A model generated the notes under the pieces. That model was given only the letters and a program-made list of their open reading frames with translations. It did no database searches and was not told where the DNA came from. Source: Trema orientale (taxonomy: Eukaryota; Streptophyta; Magnoliopsida; Rosales; Cannabaceae). From it: a stretch of DNA of 64,000 nt. Every line of letters begins with the position of its first letter. The first letter of the stretch is position 1. Position numbers and translations under genes: made by a program. Positions 46,011 through 57,779 of this stretch are shown piece by piece. The stretch is taken from contig JXTC01000321.1 in assembly GCA_002914845.1 (NCBI GenBank), positions 63,098 to 127,097 of the forward strand, read 5' to 3'.

Positions 46011-47175
46011 TGAGTAATATAATTCTACATTATGAACGAATAAAAAATTACTCATATGAATACACTTGTTTTTAATATTACCTATTCGATTAATATCACA
46101 TGGCTAAAAATGTTTTATGTTATGTTTCTTAATATGAACCCTCACTCATCTGATCTTTTCTCACTACAAGAAAATAGAGATTTTCTCCGCATATTTTTAT
46201 GTAGGTAAAAAACTAAAATGTGTGAATAATAATCTTTGCCTTCACATTTTAAAAGTATCATAATGTGTGAGTAATACTATTTAGAGAAATGTATTTGTCT
46301 ACAGATTTTTTATGTGTAGGTGAATAATACTATACCTACATAAAAAATGTGTAAGAAATAGATATTATATGTGCAGGAAAATAAAGTGGGACCCACAAAC
46401 ATGACTTGGATTATGACGTGGCTTATGAAGTGTTAGTTAATGTGGCAACGAGGAGGTGAGAAAAGGCCTGACGTGGCCAGTGACATGTCAGCTCACCATG
46501 GCAATGAGGTAGCAAAAAAAAAACTGATATGGCAAATGACGTGTAAAATGATATTGACATGGCAATTTGTTAAAATGTGTGGGTAAATGTTTTTCTAGTA
46601 CATATTAAAATATTTGATTTTAATTAATTATTTTCGATTTGTTTGGTAAATTATTAGAATGTGTTGGTAAAATTTAAAATAATCATAATTAAATAATTTA
46701 TTTGATTAATCTGATTTATTTTATTTAACTTTGACGTCATTTGTCTATTTAGAAAAACAAAACAAATAAATTAGGATATGGCTTTTAAAAAAAATTAATC
46801 AGAAATAATTCGTCATTCAATAATATTAAATATCTGTGTACAACTAACAAAAATAAAACTACAACAATAATAACATGAAAAAGTAACACCTAATTACTGA
46901 AAAAAAAAATACAGTTCTTCAAATAACAAACACAAATTATATATATCTAAATAGAATGATGCTCCTACTCAGCGGCGGAATGAGGAGGGACTTCGGGATG
47001 CAAGGTGAGTAACAAAACCTAGAACGCGGTAGCAAGGCCAGTCTGCAGCTTTGTTGGACACAACTAGGATTACTCCAAAGGGGCGTAAGGCCCCAACCTC
47101 TGAGTATTGACGAAGCGAAGATATAGTAAAGGAGATAGAAACTGAGTACTGCAAAGTACAATTACATTTCATTAA

Positions 47176-47520
47176 GGGATAACTGCAAAAAAATATCCTC
47201 ATGTTTGGATGTTATGCAATTTAAATCCTGAAGTTTGGATTCTGCAAAATAATACCCTGAGATTATGAATTTCTGAAAATTAATACCCTGTATTGATTTT
47301 TAACTGATAAAATACAACAATATCCTTAAAATTAAGATGAATAATATGAATTAATCTAGTTTTAATAGAGGATATTATTATTTTTTTACTCTTAAAATTG
47401 GTTAAAAAATCTGTGCAGAGTATTAATTTTCAGAAATTCTTAATCTCAGGGTATTATTTTACAGAGTTCAAAATTCAGGGTTTAATTTGTAGAACACCCA
47501 AACTTCAGGGCATTTATCCC
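47176..47520. mobile_element. 345-bp Mutator-type MITE
   Basis: Ends are GGGATAACTGCAAAAAAATA and, from the right in reverse complement, GGGATAAATGCCCTGAAGTT. The inner arms share AAAATAATACCCTGAGATTA and GAATTTCTGAAAATTAATAC almost exactly. A perfect 9-bp duplication TTTCATTAA flanks it (47167-47175 and 47521-47529). Confidence 0.93.
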
Positions 47521-47529
47521 TTTCATTAA

Positions 47530-48480
47530 ACCATAACATGATACAAGAAAACCCAAATTAGATGGTTTTCATGCATGCACATGAGTTGGTACACGTACTA
47601 AGCAAGCATAAACAACAATTTATAGAAAATATGATGAAAATTCTGGTTTGTTATTCTTGCCATCTTTATAGAAACTCAAGAATTTACACAAGAGATGCTA
47701 GTACGGATAACATATCAGGAAAAGGGTAGAAAAATATTTGTAGAATAAAGAATCAACAGTTCTTATTGGTACGTACAGACCTGAAAACGTTGGCTAAAAA
47801 AATTTGCACTCCATCAACTATACTAGGAAACGTTGACCACATCCTGAAAGAATAAAAAAGGAGATCACACATTAGATAGACGCACAAACCTCTTTCTACT
47901 CTGATGAGCAGTTTTTGTTAGCACTAGTAATAGTGTTCTAAATATCATCAGTTAGATTACATTTAAACTAAGTAAGTTCAGAGGTTTTCTCAGTCTTTAA
48001 GAAAACAGATCAAACTCATGACTTATACAACTAGTCTCAAGATCCTTGAAAAATAAGTATTGATTTTTGATGACAAAGCGAACCTAATTCATGGAATCGC
48101 CAGAAGAACCCAAAAGAAAATTTTCTTAGAAGTAGTTTCAACCTGATCAAAGTTCGAATAAAATGAAAGAAATTTAGGATAATGTTATCTGCTACCCCAA
48201 GATTTCTCTGCGAGGCTCCACCAACTGCAAAATCCAAAGTACAAGACATTGAGATAATTCAAATCACCAATTGATTGCTACCTCAAAAGTTTATGCTTAA
48301 AAAATTGAAGAAAAATATATTTATTCTTTTCAAAAAAAAGCTAACAATGAAGTTTTATTTTTATGAGACATCTATGGACAAGATTAGTGCGGCTGAGGAA
48401 TATAACATTCCACTGTCCACCGCCAAAGTACACCTTACAAGTACATTAATGCAAAAATATACGTCGAATTAGATTTCTAT
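47530..48480. other. Unassigned interior of the CACTA element
   Basis: No protein family recognised on either strand. Frames of 65-70 codons (for example 48037-48249 minus) have no supporting features. Confidence 0.4.
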
Positions 48481-49945
48481 GAGAAATTACGTAAAATATG
48501 CATGAAAATAGGCATATTTTGGTCTATATACTCAGTTTAAAAACTCTTTGAAAAAATATGCACGTGGACGAAACTACCCTTAAAAATACTAAGAAAAAAC
48601 TATGCACATCATATTTAACTGATCTGAATCTCTCTCTCACACAGAAACTCTCTATCGACTGAAAATCTCATGTAATCCAAAAATTATAGTACTCTATAGT
48701 CCATACTCACACAAAATCTCATTCTCATCTCCTACAATACCGTCAAACTTATCATTTCCCTATCTTCTCTCTTCATTCCTCTCCACATAGTTATGGGTAT
48801 AGTCTAAAATAGCATATTATCAAATTTCGAGATATTATGAGGTAATTTATCTGTAGAAAAATTATTTTGAGGTTAATTTTTGCAAGTTTAAAAAAAAAAT
48901 CGCGATAATTTTCGATGCTTTTCGATGGTTTTTCGATAATATTTCGATGAAAATAGTATTCTCAGCAAAATTTCGATGAAAATGATATTTTTGATAATTT
49001 TCGATACAATTTCGATGTAATTTCGATGAATTTTCGATGTACTTTCGATGATATTTCGATGAAAATGGTATCCTCAGTAAAATTTCGATGAAAATGGTAT
49101 TTTTCATAATTTTCGATGCAATTTCGATGAATTTTCGATGTATTTTCGATGATATTTCGATGAAAATAGTATTCTCAGTAAAATTTTGATGAAAATGGTA
49201 TTTTTAATAATTTTCGATAAAGTTTCAATGATATTTTGATAAAAATGGTATTTTTGATAATTTTCGATACAATTTCGATAAAGTGGTATTTTTGATAAAA
49301 TTTTATCAAAAATATCACTTTTATCAAAATATTATCAAAATTGCATAGAAAATTATCAGAAATACCATTTTCATCAAAATTTTACTGAGAATACCATTTT
49401 CATCGAAATATCATCGAAAATACATCGAAAATTATCAAAAATACCATTTTTCTTGAAATTTTGCTGAGAATACCATTTTTATCGAAATATCATCGAAAAA
49501 CCATCGAAAAACATCGAAAATTATCGCGATTTTTTTTTAAAATTTACAAAAATTAACCTCAAAATGATTTTTTCACACATAAATTACCTCATAATATCTC
49601 GAAATTTGATAATATGCTATTTTCGACTATACCCATAACTATGTGGAGAAGAATGAAGAGAGAAGATAGGGAAATGATAAGTTTGACGGTATTGTATGAG
49701 ATGAAAACGAGGTTTTGTGCAAGTATAGACTATGGAATACTATAATTCTTGGATTATCTGAGATTTTCAGTCGAGAGATAGTTTCTGTGTGAGAGAGATT
49801 CAGATTAGTTAAATGTGATGTACATAGCTTTTTCTTAGTATATTTAAGGGTAGTTTCGTCTACGTGCATATTTTTCAGAGAGTTTTTAAACTGAGCATAT
49901 AGGTCAAAATATGCCTATTGTCGTGCATATTTAACCTAATTTCTC
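48481..49945. mobile_element. 1465-bp foldback element (long terminal inverted repeats)
   Basis: Ends are GAGAAATTACGTAAAATATG and, from the right in reverse complement, GAGAAATTAGGTTAAATATG. The arms remain highly similar for about 400 bp (ACTCAGTTTAAAAACTCT, CGAAACTACCCTTAAA, ATACCGTCAAACTTATC, CTCCACATAGTTATGGGTAT). They then continue as a repeat-rich core of TTTCGATGAAAATGGTAT units on the left (48900-49260) and their inverse on the right (49300-49530). The centre near 49297 is a perfect palindrome around GATAAAATTTTATC. An 8-bp duplication ATTTCTAT flanks it (48473-48480 and 49946-49953). Long arms fit a Mutator-like element; 8 bp would fit hAT. It encodes no protein. Confidence 0.93.
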
Positions 49946-50183
49946 ATTTCTATCCCCAACAATATCAGTTATTTGGTGAAAATTTCTTGGAAAAATGAAA
50001 ACGAGTTCCAAAGCTACACAAACAAGTACATTGAAATCCAAATTAAATGTCAAATATTAAAAACAGTATTTTAGTTCAATTTGTTCCTAGTTAAACCAAT
50101 TAAGCATGGAAAGTCTCAATCTTTGAAAACAGAACTTGAAAAAAATGATATTCAGAGCCAAAGAATTACCGACCCAGGAGTGG

Positions 50184-51520
50184 TTTTTTTTTTTTTTTTG
50201 CTTGAAAAGGTATTCTACAAACAAAACAACACAAGACTCAGGGATACAAAAAAACCCTTCTCCACTCGATGGAAGAGGTGGAGACCACTGACGAGGGTGA
50301 AGTATCAGTACTTTCATAGTTACAAAACGAGTTCAAAAGGCCGAATCGGCATACGTAATGGGCCATTTCATTAATTCCTCTAGGAATCCAATAAAAAACA
50401 ACTGAGTCACATTTAGAAATAAGTTGCCTAGCAGCACGAACATAAGATTCGGCCTCCCAAGAAATTGCTTCCAAATCACCATTTAAGGCCTTGATAACAT
50501 TGAGGCAATCACCTTCAAGAATCACAAATTTCCATCCTTTCTTTACTGTCAAATCCATCCCCTTTAACATGGCGAAAGCTTCAGCAGCTTCAACTGATTC
50601 ACAAGACCCCCTGAAAATTTGAACAACAAGAGGAACACTTTTAGAGTCTCTAGCAAACGACGCTTACTGCAGCAACATGTTCAGAAACGGAAGCATCAAC
50701 ATTAATCTTTATAGTTCCTGATTTAGGTGGGGTCCAAGAGATAGGAAAGCAATAATTTTCGCTTTTCCTGTCTAATTGCTCGGATGGTAAACACCACTCA
50801 AACTCCTCAACTCTTTTGGAGTAGCTTAATAAACATTGTGTAGGATTTGGCATAACTTTCCCATGAACTACCTCATTCCGGGACGTCCAAATGCATTCTA
50901 AGATGATTGCTCCCCACAGAGAAAATCTTCTAGAAATGTCTGCATTATCAAAAAGATATTGGGGTGGACTCACAATCATATTTAACCATCTCTACAATAT
51001 CAAGCCCATTCCACCAACTAGATCTAATGGAAAAAGGGGAGCCAAACCATATCACAGAGGCAAACTGGCATTGAAAAAACAAATGAACATAAGACTCCGA
51101 TTCAATACCACACATGGGACAAGTAGAATCAATATTGCTCGAAAATTGAGAAAGCTTACGTTTCAAAGGGAGGGTTTCAGCAGCTACTCTCCAGAGAAAT
51201 ACTTTCAGACGTTCGTGAATTTTTTATGTCCAAATGTTGCGCCAGCATTTGGTGACAGGAACATTAAACCTGTGTCTTTGATCAAGTAAATAGGCAGTTT
51301 TGACGCTGAATTTTCCATTACTCGAACCAGTCCAAATAGCAACATCATCTACTTGAGCTCCCAACCAATGAATTTTCAATATTTATCGAGTAGAATGGTC
51401 ATCAAAAAGAGCTTTCAACAAGCTCATATTCCAGCAGCCATACTCAATGTCCCACAAATCCTTAACTTTCAAATTCATATTTCTTGAATCAGAATATTCA
51501 CGAGGAAATAAACCTAAATC
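50184..51520 (-). pseudogene. L1-type LINE 3' part (zf-RVT and RNase H), 5'-truncated
   Basis: Read on the minus strand from about 51520: GDLGLFPREYSDSRN, WTGSSNGKFSVKTAY, the zf-RVT zinc-binding region (TCPMCGIESESYVHLFFQCQ) with WRVAAETLPLKRKL before it, then SRNEVVHGK. The RNase H domain follows (GTIKINVDASVSEH; after a frameshift near 50650, VILEGDCLNVIKALNG and FYWIPRGINEMAHYV). A poly(T) at 50184-50202 on the plus strand is the poly(A) tail. Several stops and a frameshift make it nonfunctional. The reverse transcriptase domain is absent, so it is 5'-truncated, as most genomic LINE copies are. Confidence 0.88.
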
Positions 51521-51529
51521 GCCCCTGAC

Positions 51530-51860
51530 ATGCGTGTGCCAATCCTAGCACGGAACCCTGTTTGCCCAAATCTGCTCTCAACCATCGGCTCCCTCACTTA
51601 TTCACCCCCGCCCTCTGCCCAGATCCACGTTCACCCACCCTCTCCCTCTGTCAGGACCCATCCACCCACAATCCACATCTTCGTACACCGCGTCGTCGAA
51701 CTTCGGCCAAGAGCGGTGCCAAACGGCCCACTTGCTGCGCCAAGTGCTAGAGAGATCACGAGTTCTTGCGATGGTGGTGAGCTTCGCCATTACGCAAGGC
51801 CTGATAATGGTCTCGACCATGGCTGTGGTGGTGCTCAAATCCTTCGTATACTAGCTTAAA
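51530..51860 (+). other. GC-rich island of unknown origin inside the CACTA element
   Basis: These 330 bases are clearly GC-richer than the flanks and hold frames up to 109 codons on the plus strand. One frame ends in a hydrophobic stretch (VLAMVVSFAITQGLIMVSTM then AVVVLKSFVY-stop), like a membrane anchor; the other frames are Pro/Arg-rich. CACTA elements are known to capture host gene fragments, so this may be a captured exon, but I recognise no parent gene. Confidence 0.3.
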
Positions 51861-53689
51861 GCACAAGAGGTTTCGAATATTAGGAGTTTCAGATTGGGGA
51901 GGAAACGCTAATGTTGAAATCCCTAATTCCTAAGACATACTGTCCCAATTTCTTGAAAGAAAAATTAAAATGAATAAGCGGTAAAATGAAAATTTTCAAA
52001 TATGTGTCCCGCATTTTTTTTAAAAACTAATGTAGATGTGATTAAAAAAAAAACAAATACTTATGTATATTTTTTTAGTCTAGCGATCAACACATCATCA
52101 ATACAATAATCTGAGTAGGTCGGCCCTTAGCCACTATCACTCTTAACGGCTTAAGCAATTGTGGATTTCCCCACTTTTAATCTAATTTCATTACATTAAA
52201 TTATATTACAAAAATAAAGACATAAAATAGAAACAAACAATAGCCCCTCAATTTTTAATTTCTATTTAAGTTTCTAATTGCTAGACTAGAAAAAGAAAAT
52301 AAAGGAAATAGGTTTTATGATCTCATAAAATTCCTAACATTATATATTCATATTAGAAAGACAATTACGTTTTAAAATTCTAAAATATTTTTTAGGTAAT
52401 TATAAAATATATTTTATGTGTATGTATCTAAACCCACATATAGGAAATTATATTAAATTAGATATAAAGAAATATGGTAGCTCATACTCTAGGGTATGTA
52501 GATTTGGGATCTCATAGTTCTTGTTCAGAGGATGGGTTCCTTCTGTCCTTTTTGATGCTTTAGAAGTTGATTTAGCTTCTTAATAATATTTTTCCTTGAA
52601 GAGTTTTTTTTTTTTTTTTTAAAAAAAAGACATACGGTGATTTGCTTGTATACATTTATGAACAACATTAGGATATAAACAATTAGATTATAATGTACAT
52701 AGTGATTTGTAGTGAATTCATAGTATAAATATTCTTCGACTTCAATTATAGTCTTTTTTCAAACTTGTTTGCAAGGGATATGTTGTAATTTGTACATTTA
52801 CATTTTTTTTTTGCAAAATTTTTCTGGCTTCGCCTATCTTGTTTATCACAATATGAACATTGGCCAAAAGATTTGGACAATTTATTTTTCTTCCTTATCA
52901 AGCCGATTTAGCCTTCTTAAACGTATAAAAAATAGAGAAGTTAATCTACAATACATATTGGAAAAGAAATCACCTAACGCCATTAGGTTCATCCGTTATA
53001 TTAATAAAAAAAATCTAACAAGAAATTGAACAAATTATCCATTTTGGTGCACCATATTTATAGTTAGGTTAGTCTGCATACTCTAATTCGATGTTTTTAA
53101 ATCAAAGAGTTGCTATTTTGAACCTCATTAAGAAAGGAAAAAACTTATGCCCGATTCTAAAAGTTTCAAGTAAGGCTTTCCATTGGAAAAAAAAAAAAAA
53201 AAAAAGATAAGATAAGAAAAGGGCCACATAAATTATAATGTGCCTTTCTCCACTTAATTTCACCTAATTAGAAAAGTCTAAAAAACAATTCTAGCAAAAA
53301 TGTTATTTTTTTAATAATAGTAAAGAAAAAAATATGCAACGCACTTTTTTCAATGAAATTTATAAAGAAATTAGAGATAGCAATTATTCAAATCCCAAAA
53401 TTATATGTTAAGAAAGAATCATAGGTATAGGGAAAAAAAAGCGTCGCCACATCATGAAAAAACAATATGAAAAATATCACATCAATACTATTTTTTGGCA
53501 AAAAAAATTCCATGCAATAACAATGATTATACACTCATTCAAATCCCAAATTTTACCAAAATCGATCCTCAATACTAAGAATACATTTTTACATATGTAG
53601 CTACATCATTAGACAACGTGAAAAAATAATGTTTAAATTGTAATAGCAACACTAATTTTTGGTTGGAAAAATGAAGTTATGTTCCTACA
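51861..53689. other. AT-rich CACTA interior
   Basis: No coding sequence recognised. A T16/A8 inverted homopolymer lies at about 52605-52628 and an A20 run at about 53185. Confidence 0.45.
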
Positions 53690-54343
53690 CATAAAATATG
53701 CAAAAAAAAAAAGGTGTCAAATGCCTATTTCTCTACATATAAAATGTATAGGGAAAAAAGAACCGAATGAGACATCAATAATAAAATAAATTTCTTTCAC
53801 TGATGCGAAAATAAAGCTCTTTTGCTACAGATAAGATATGTGCAGAAAAAAATTTCAAATACCACGTCAACCAGTATAAATTTCCACGCACTCTTGTATA
53901 GGTGAAACTCTTTTCCTACACATAAAATATGCAATGAAAGATACAGTAATGCCACATCAATAAAGGTAAAAATTCCTTCTAACTTATGTGTAGATAAAAC
54001 AATTTTCCTTCACATTTTATCTGAACAGCAAAAAATAGCAAATGCCATGTCAACAATAATTCTACCCGCCAAACACCAATTTTTGGAGGGAAAAATTCCC
54101 TCTAATTAATGTCTATAGAAATCTCTTTCCCTCCACATTTGATGTGTAAGGAATAAAGGGTCAAGAATATGTGTAGGCAAAGACTGTTACCGCACACAAA
54201 TATTTGTGAAGGTAATTAGACTTCCTACAACAAAAAGTGTCGTTGACATTTGACGTAAAAATGTGCAGATAATATTAACATGTCCCACACAAATATATAT
54301 GTAGGTAAAAAATGTGTGGATAAAAATCAATTTTCTTGTATCT

Positions 54344-55863
54344 CAACTTCTTCTTCTTTCCCCTCATTCTCCCATTAAAATAAGATGTGTCTTTGACGGG
54401 AAGCAGAGAAAAACAGAGAAATGAAAAATAAAAGGGGAAAAAAAAGGAGGATGAAGAGGCCAGAGAGTCCCACGAGTTTAGCTGCCGCAACCTCCGGTGC
54501 CGAATACTGAGTTCAGTTGTTGCTACCTCCAGTGTCGAGCCCGTCCGGCTATATCCCTGTTCCGCACTATTTAATTTGCTAAAGTTAATTTATTCACATA
54601 TGCAAATGAGTTAAGGGAAATAATTAATTTTCATTTGGTTTGATAAGACATACAATAAACTTCGCAGCTAAGATATAGAGTGGAGTATGAAATTGACGTT
54701 CTGATGAGAACCCCTTCGATTCACTGGTCAGACGAGAACCCATTCTAGCTTTGCAGTCTCCAAGGACTGTGGGTTTGAGTCCCAAATCTGTTTTAAATTT
54801 ACCTTATATCTAGTGTCTATTACAACCGGTTATACTCTAGAAATGCCTCTATTGCCTATTCTATCCAAAAGTAACCCCTATTTTTTTAGTCTTAATTATT
54901 TCAAACCGTTCGATCATGTTTTCTAACGTATCAATGATTCAGATTTTAAACAGGACTAGTCCCATTCCCATCTTTTCACCACGCGGGACAACGTCCGTGC
55001 CCTTTTGTTGTTTTGATCATATATATGTATATATACAAGTCTATGACCCGTTAGGGTTCTATTTTGTTTAGTTTGTTCTGAATCTGATTTAAAATAAAAT
55101 TAGAAAAAAAAATTGAGAGATTTTGATTCGTGATCGGCTTTGTGAGGTCGAAATTCAGTCCAAATGGCCCAAAAGCTATAGTCTTATCTATAAATGGCTT
55201 AATAAACCACATTCATATACCTTCAAGCACTTAATTAGGCATCTTTGTCTAAAATCAAACTATTAAGCCGTTTGTGAAAGTCCGCTTTTTTTTTTTTTTT
55301 TTTTCATTCAAATCTCTGGAACGGACCCCAAATTTGGGCCTGCATATTTTACATTTGAAAATATTATTATATAACGAGGAGAGCATCAAACGAGAAATTA
55401 ACTCCTCGTTCAAACCAAACTATTCGCAGCTTTGATGGGCAAAAAGAAATAAATGGTGCATGCCCCTCCTTATCGGTGGCTTAAGCTTAATCTTACCTTT
55501 TATTTAGAAATGTTTGACTGGGAGTGGAATACTGGAATGCGTTTTGGCTTTATCACCAACTGCCAAAAACTGATCCAGCATTAATATTACTCCACGTGTC
55601 TAATGACCAATGTGGAACGGGAAAAAGATGTTGAGACTTGTAAGCCACTATGGAAAAAGATGTATAAATTCGCTCAATTTTGTAGATATATTGATCTAAG
55701 TTTCAAGATATGTATAAAAAGTGTGTGATTGATGCCCAAGTTTCATCAATAGCTTTGAGTTAAGAATGCGGAAAGCTAGAGAATATGGAAAATATACTGG
55801 ATTCTCATTGATTGTAGATTTCTAAGTGCTTTTACAAGGATAGGTGTATTTATATATTGACAG
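54344..55863. other. Block B flank, gene-free
   Basis: No gene seen. 55230-55590 aligns with 18860-19220 of block A. 54760-54790 has a box B-like GGGTTTGAGTCCC, possibly an old SINE, but no head, tail or target duplicates were found. Confidence 0.5.
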
Positions 55864-56026
55864 CCAACTAGGGCTAGCTCAGTTGGTCCAAAGCTTGAGG
55901 AATGTGTGTGTGTGAGTTTGGGAGGTCAGGGGTTCAAACTTTGGTATAGTGTGTGTATGTTATTGTCCTTTAAATTTGTAGTAAGTGGTGGTCATTAATT
56001 AAGTCTCACTTTTTAAAATATATATA
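55864..56026 (+). mobile_element. tRNA-derived SINE (163 bp), tail shared with the copy at 45788
   Basis: The head has box A GGCTAGCTCAGTTGGTCCAA and a box B-like GGGGTTCAAACTTTGG. The tail TTGTAGTAAGTGGTGGTCAT then TAATTAAGTCTCACTTTTT closely matches the tail of the minus-strand SINE at 45788-46010. A perfect 13-bp duplication TATATATTGACAG flanks it (55851-55863 and 56027-56039). The heads of the two SINEs differ. Confidence 0.9.
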
Positions 56027-56321
56027 TATATATTGACAGGGCTGTACACAATGATAATTACAGAAAGGAATAAGATAACTTCCAAAAAGTTTCAATTTAT
56101 TCTAATAGATTGCCAACTCATACATAGAACAGGACCACTATACATCTATCATTGTAGTAACAGAATTACATTTGAATTGTACGGTAGATTTGAGCTGACT
56201 GGAAATGATGAGTGTGGCCTGGCTGCTGAGTCATCTGCGACATAGGCTTACTCTTCAACCGTTTCTAACCATAAAAACTTCGATAGCTTAAAGCTCCTTT
56301 GAAAGTCGTTTTATAGAATAT

Positions 56322-56513
56322 GAGAAATGCTAAATATATTCTCTTTTTTTGGCTCTATTTTACACTTTCTAATTTTACAGTTTGATACGTGAATTCTATT
56401 ATTCAGTTTAATATTTTAATAAGACAATAAATTATATTAGAATCCACGTGTTAAATAATAAGAATAAAAAAATGCAAAAGAGAATGAAAAATAGAATGTA
56501 ACTTGCATTCCTC
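56322..56513. mobile_element. 192-bp Mutator-type MITE
   Basis: Ends are GAGAAATGCTAAATATATTC and, from the right in reverse complement, GAGGAATGCAAGTTACATTC. Inner pairing continues with CGTGAATTC / CACGTGGATTC. A perfect 9-bp duplication ATAGAATAT flanks it (56313-56321 and 56514-56522). Confidence 0.92.
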
Positions 56514-56621
56514 ATAGAATATTGTAAATTAGAGTAGCTATCGGTTTTTTTTATATTTCATTTTAATAAATATTTTTTTTATAACTAAATGACCGAGTAT
56601 AAATATTTTTATACTTGGTAT

Positions 56622-57075
56622 TAGGGATGGAGCTATGAATTTTTTCCAGTGGGGGGCTTAAACTCTAACCAAAAAAAAAGAGCTATTAAATATTATAATT
56701 GTCCTCGATAAGTTTTCCTGATTTGAAAATATTATATGAAACCCATTCTATTTTTTTTTCCAAGCCAATTCAAGAATTTAATTATTTAGTGGTGGTGTTA
56801 TGTTTAATCATTCAATTAAAAAAAAGTGACACTTTTAATTAAATTGCGTTGAATTTGAGCTTTTTGAGGTAATGGTAGCCCATTAAAATTTTAGTTTTTA
56901 AGGTTCTCATAGCTTTTTTTTTTAACTTGACTTAATCCAACCTAATTTATTAAAACAAAAAAAAAAATTAATGTTATTTTTTTTTCTAAAAAGATAAAGA
57001 TATAAACTAATATGTGCTTATATAATATAAAAGTGATATTTTTGAAATAAGCCCCCCTTAATAGCTCCATGCTTG
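56622..57075. mobile_element. Non-autonomous hAT-like element
   Basis: Ends are TAGGGATGGAGCTAT and, from the right in reverse complement, CAAGCATGGAGCTAT. They resemble the GGGACGGAGC ends of the hAT at 31704-34747, and a G-rich GTGGGGGGCTT follows on both arms. Flanks CTTGGTAT (56614-56621) and CTTAGTAG (57076-57083) match in 6 of 8 positions, a decayed target duplicate. No transposase remains. Confidence 0.65.
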
Positions 57076-57157
57076 CTTAGTAGATTTACCTATATACTAG
57101 TTTTAGTTTATATATTGAGTATATTAATATTTTATACTTCATATATATATAATAATA

Positions 57158-57345
57158 TACCGATCATGTTGCAACATATCTGAAAAATAGATATTTACTT
57201 AAAATAGACACAGACTTTCATTATATATACCGATCATGTTGTAACATATTTGAAAAATAGATATTTACTTAAAATAGACACAGACTTTCATTTTGCTATC
57301 ACTATTTCATTTTGCTATCATCTTCTTCTTCTTCTTCTTCTTCTT
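57158..57345. repeat. 72-bp tandem duplication followed by (CTT)n
   Basis: Two nearly identical units containing ACCGATCATGTTG, AAAAATAGATATTTACTTAA and AATAGACACAGACTTTCATT follow each other from about 57158 to 57291. A TTTGCTATCA repeat and a (TTC)9 microsatellite (about 57320-57346) come next. Confidence 0.85.
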
Positions 57346-57779
57346 CAGTTTTCTATCCTAAAATCACATGATTGGTTTCCATCTCTAAAGGACCATGAAA
57401 GCTTCAAAACGTGAACCCGATTAATCTCTCCATTTCTATGTTTTATTGCATTTCATTTTACTTTCTCTCTCTCTCTCTCTTTTAGTTCATACTTTCTCGC
57501 TCGAGCTCTCTCTTTCTTCCTTTGTTAACAACTATGTTTCCTAACAATTATTTAATTATTTTGTAAAAAAAAAAATGGGAGGATTATATTGAGGAGTTGC
57601 TTGAATTTTGAAGGTAAGTAATGAAGTTTTGTTCAAAATTAGTTTTTTATGGTTGATATTGAGTAATTACTATTTAAAGGAGAAGACCATAATACTGATC
57701 TGGGCATTATTATGCTAAAAAATCTATGTTTTCGTATATTCATCATCTTTTTAATATCTTATAGATCAAGTTATGACGT

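Larger units (their letters stand above)
46162..54340. mobile_element. CACTA (En/Spm) transposon, non-autonomous, 8179 bp with nested insertions
   Basis: The left end is CACTACAAGAAAATAGAGAT. The right end, in reverse complement, is TACAAGAAAATTGATTTTTA, lacking the outermost CAC. TCT lies on both sides (46159-46161 and 54341-54343), the 3-bp duplication expected for CACTA. Subterminal repeats of the type ATGTGTAGGT / AAAATGTGTGGGTAAA / CCTACACATAAAATATG fill about 46190-46620 and 53690-54330 in both orientations. I find no transposase (TNPD-like) sequence. Inside are a MULE MITE (47176-47520), a foldback (48481-49945), a LINE fragment (50237-51520) and a GC-rich island (51530-51860). Confidence 0.88.
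30150..55640. repeat. Segmental duplication block B (25.5 kb, expanded by insertions)
   Basis: Partner of block A (12115-19220), in the same order and orientation. Homologous anchors are 30160-30310, 31010-31150, 31290-31450, 31615-31695, 34920-35150, the gene 36391-36663 and 55230-55590. Large insertions separate the anchors: hAT 31704-34747 (3044 bp), copia 36918-43289 (6372 bp) and CACTA 46162-54340 (8179 bp), totalling 17.6 kb. Subtracting them leaves about 7.9 kb, close to block A's 7.1 kb. Confidence 0.7.

Noticed and set aside
46937..47202. Two overlapping minus-strand frames of 74 and 77 codons
   Set aside because: No domain or conserved start; the region lies in the CACTA element and runs into a MITE.
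54685..54840. tRNA-like box B (GGGTTTGAGTCCC) suggesting a tRNA gene or SINE
   Set aside because: No cloverleaf, box A, tail or target duplicates could be found.
55745..56250. Sequence around the second SINE resembling a copia LTR (TTTATATATTGACAGGGCTGTACACA)
   Set aside because: Neither TG...CA ends nor a 5-bp duplicate could be read; only a loose resemblance.
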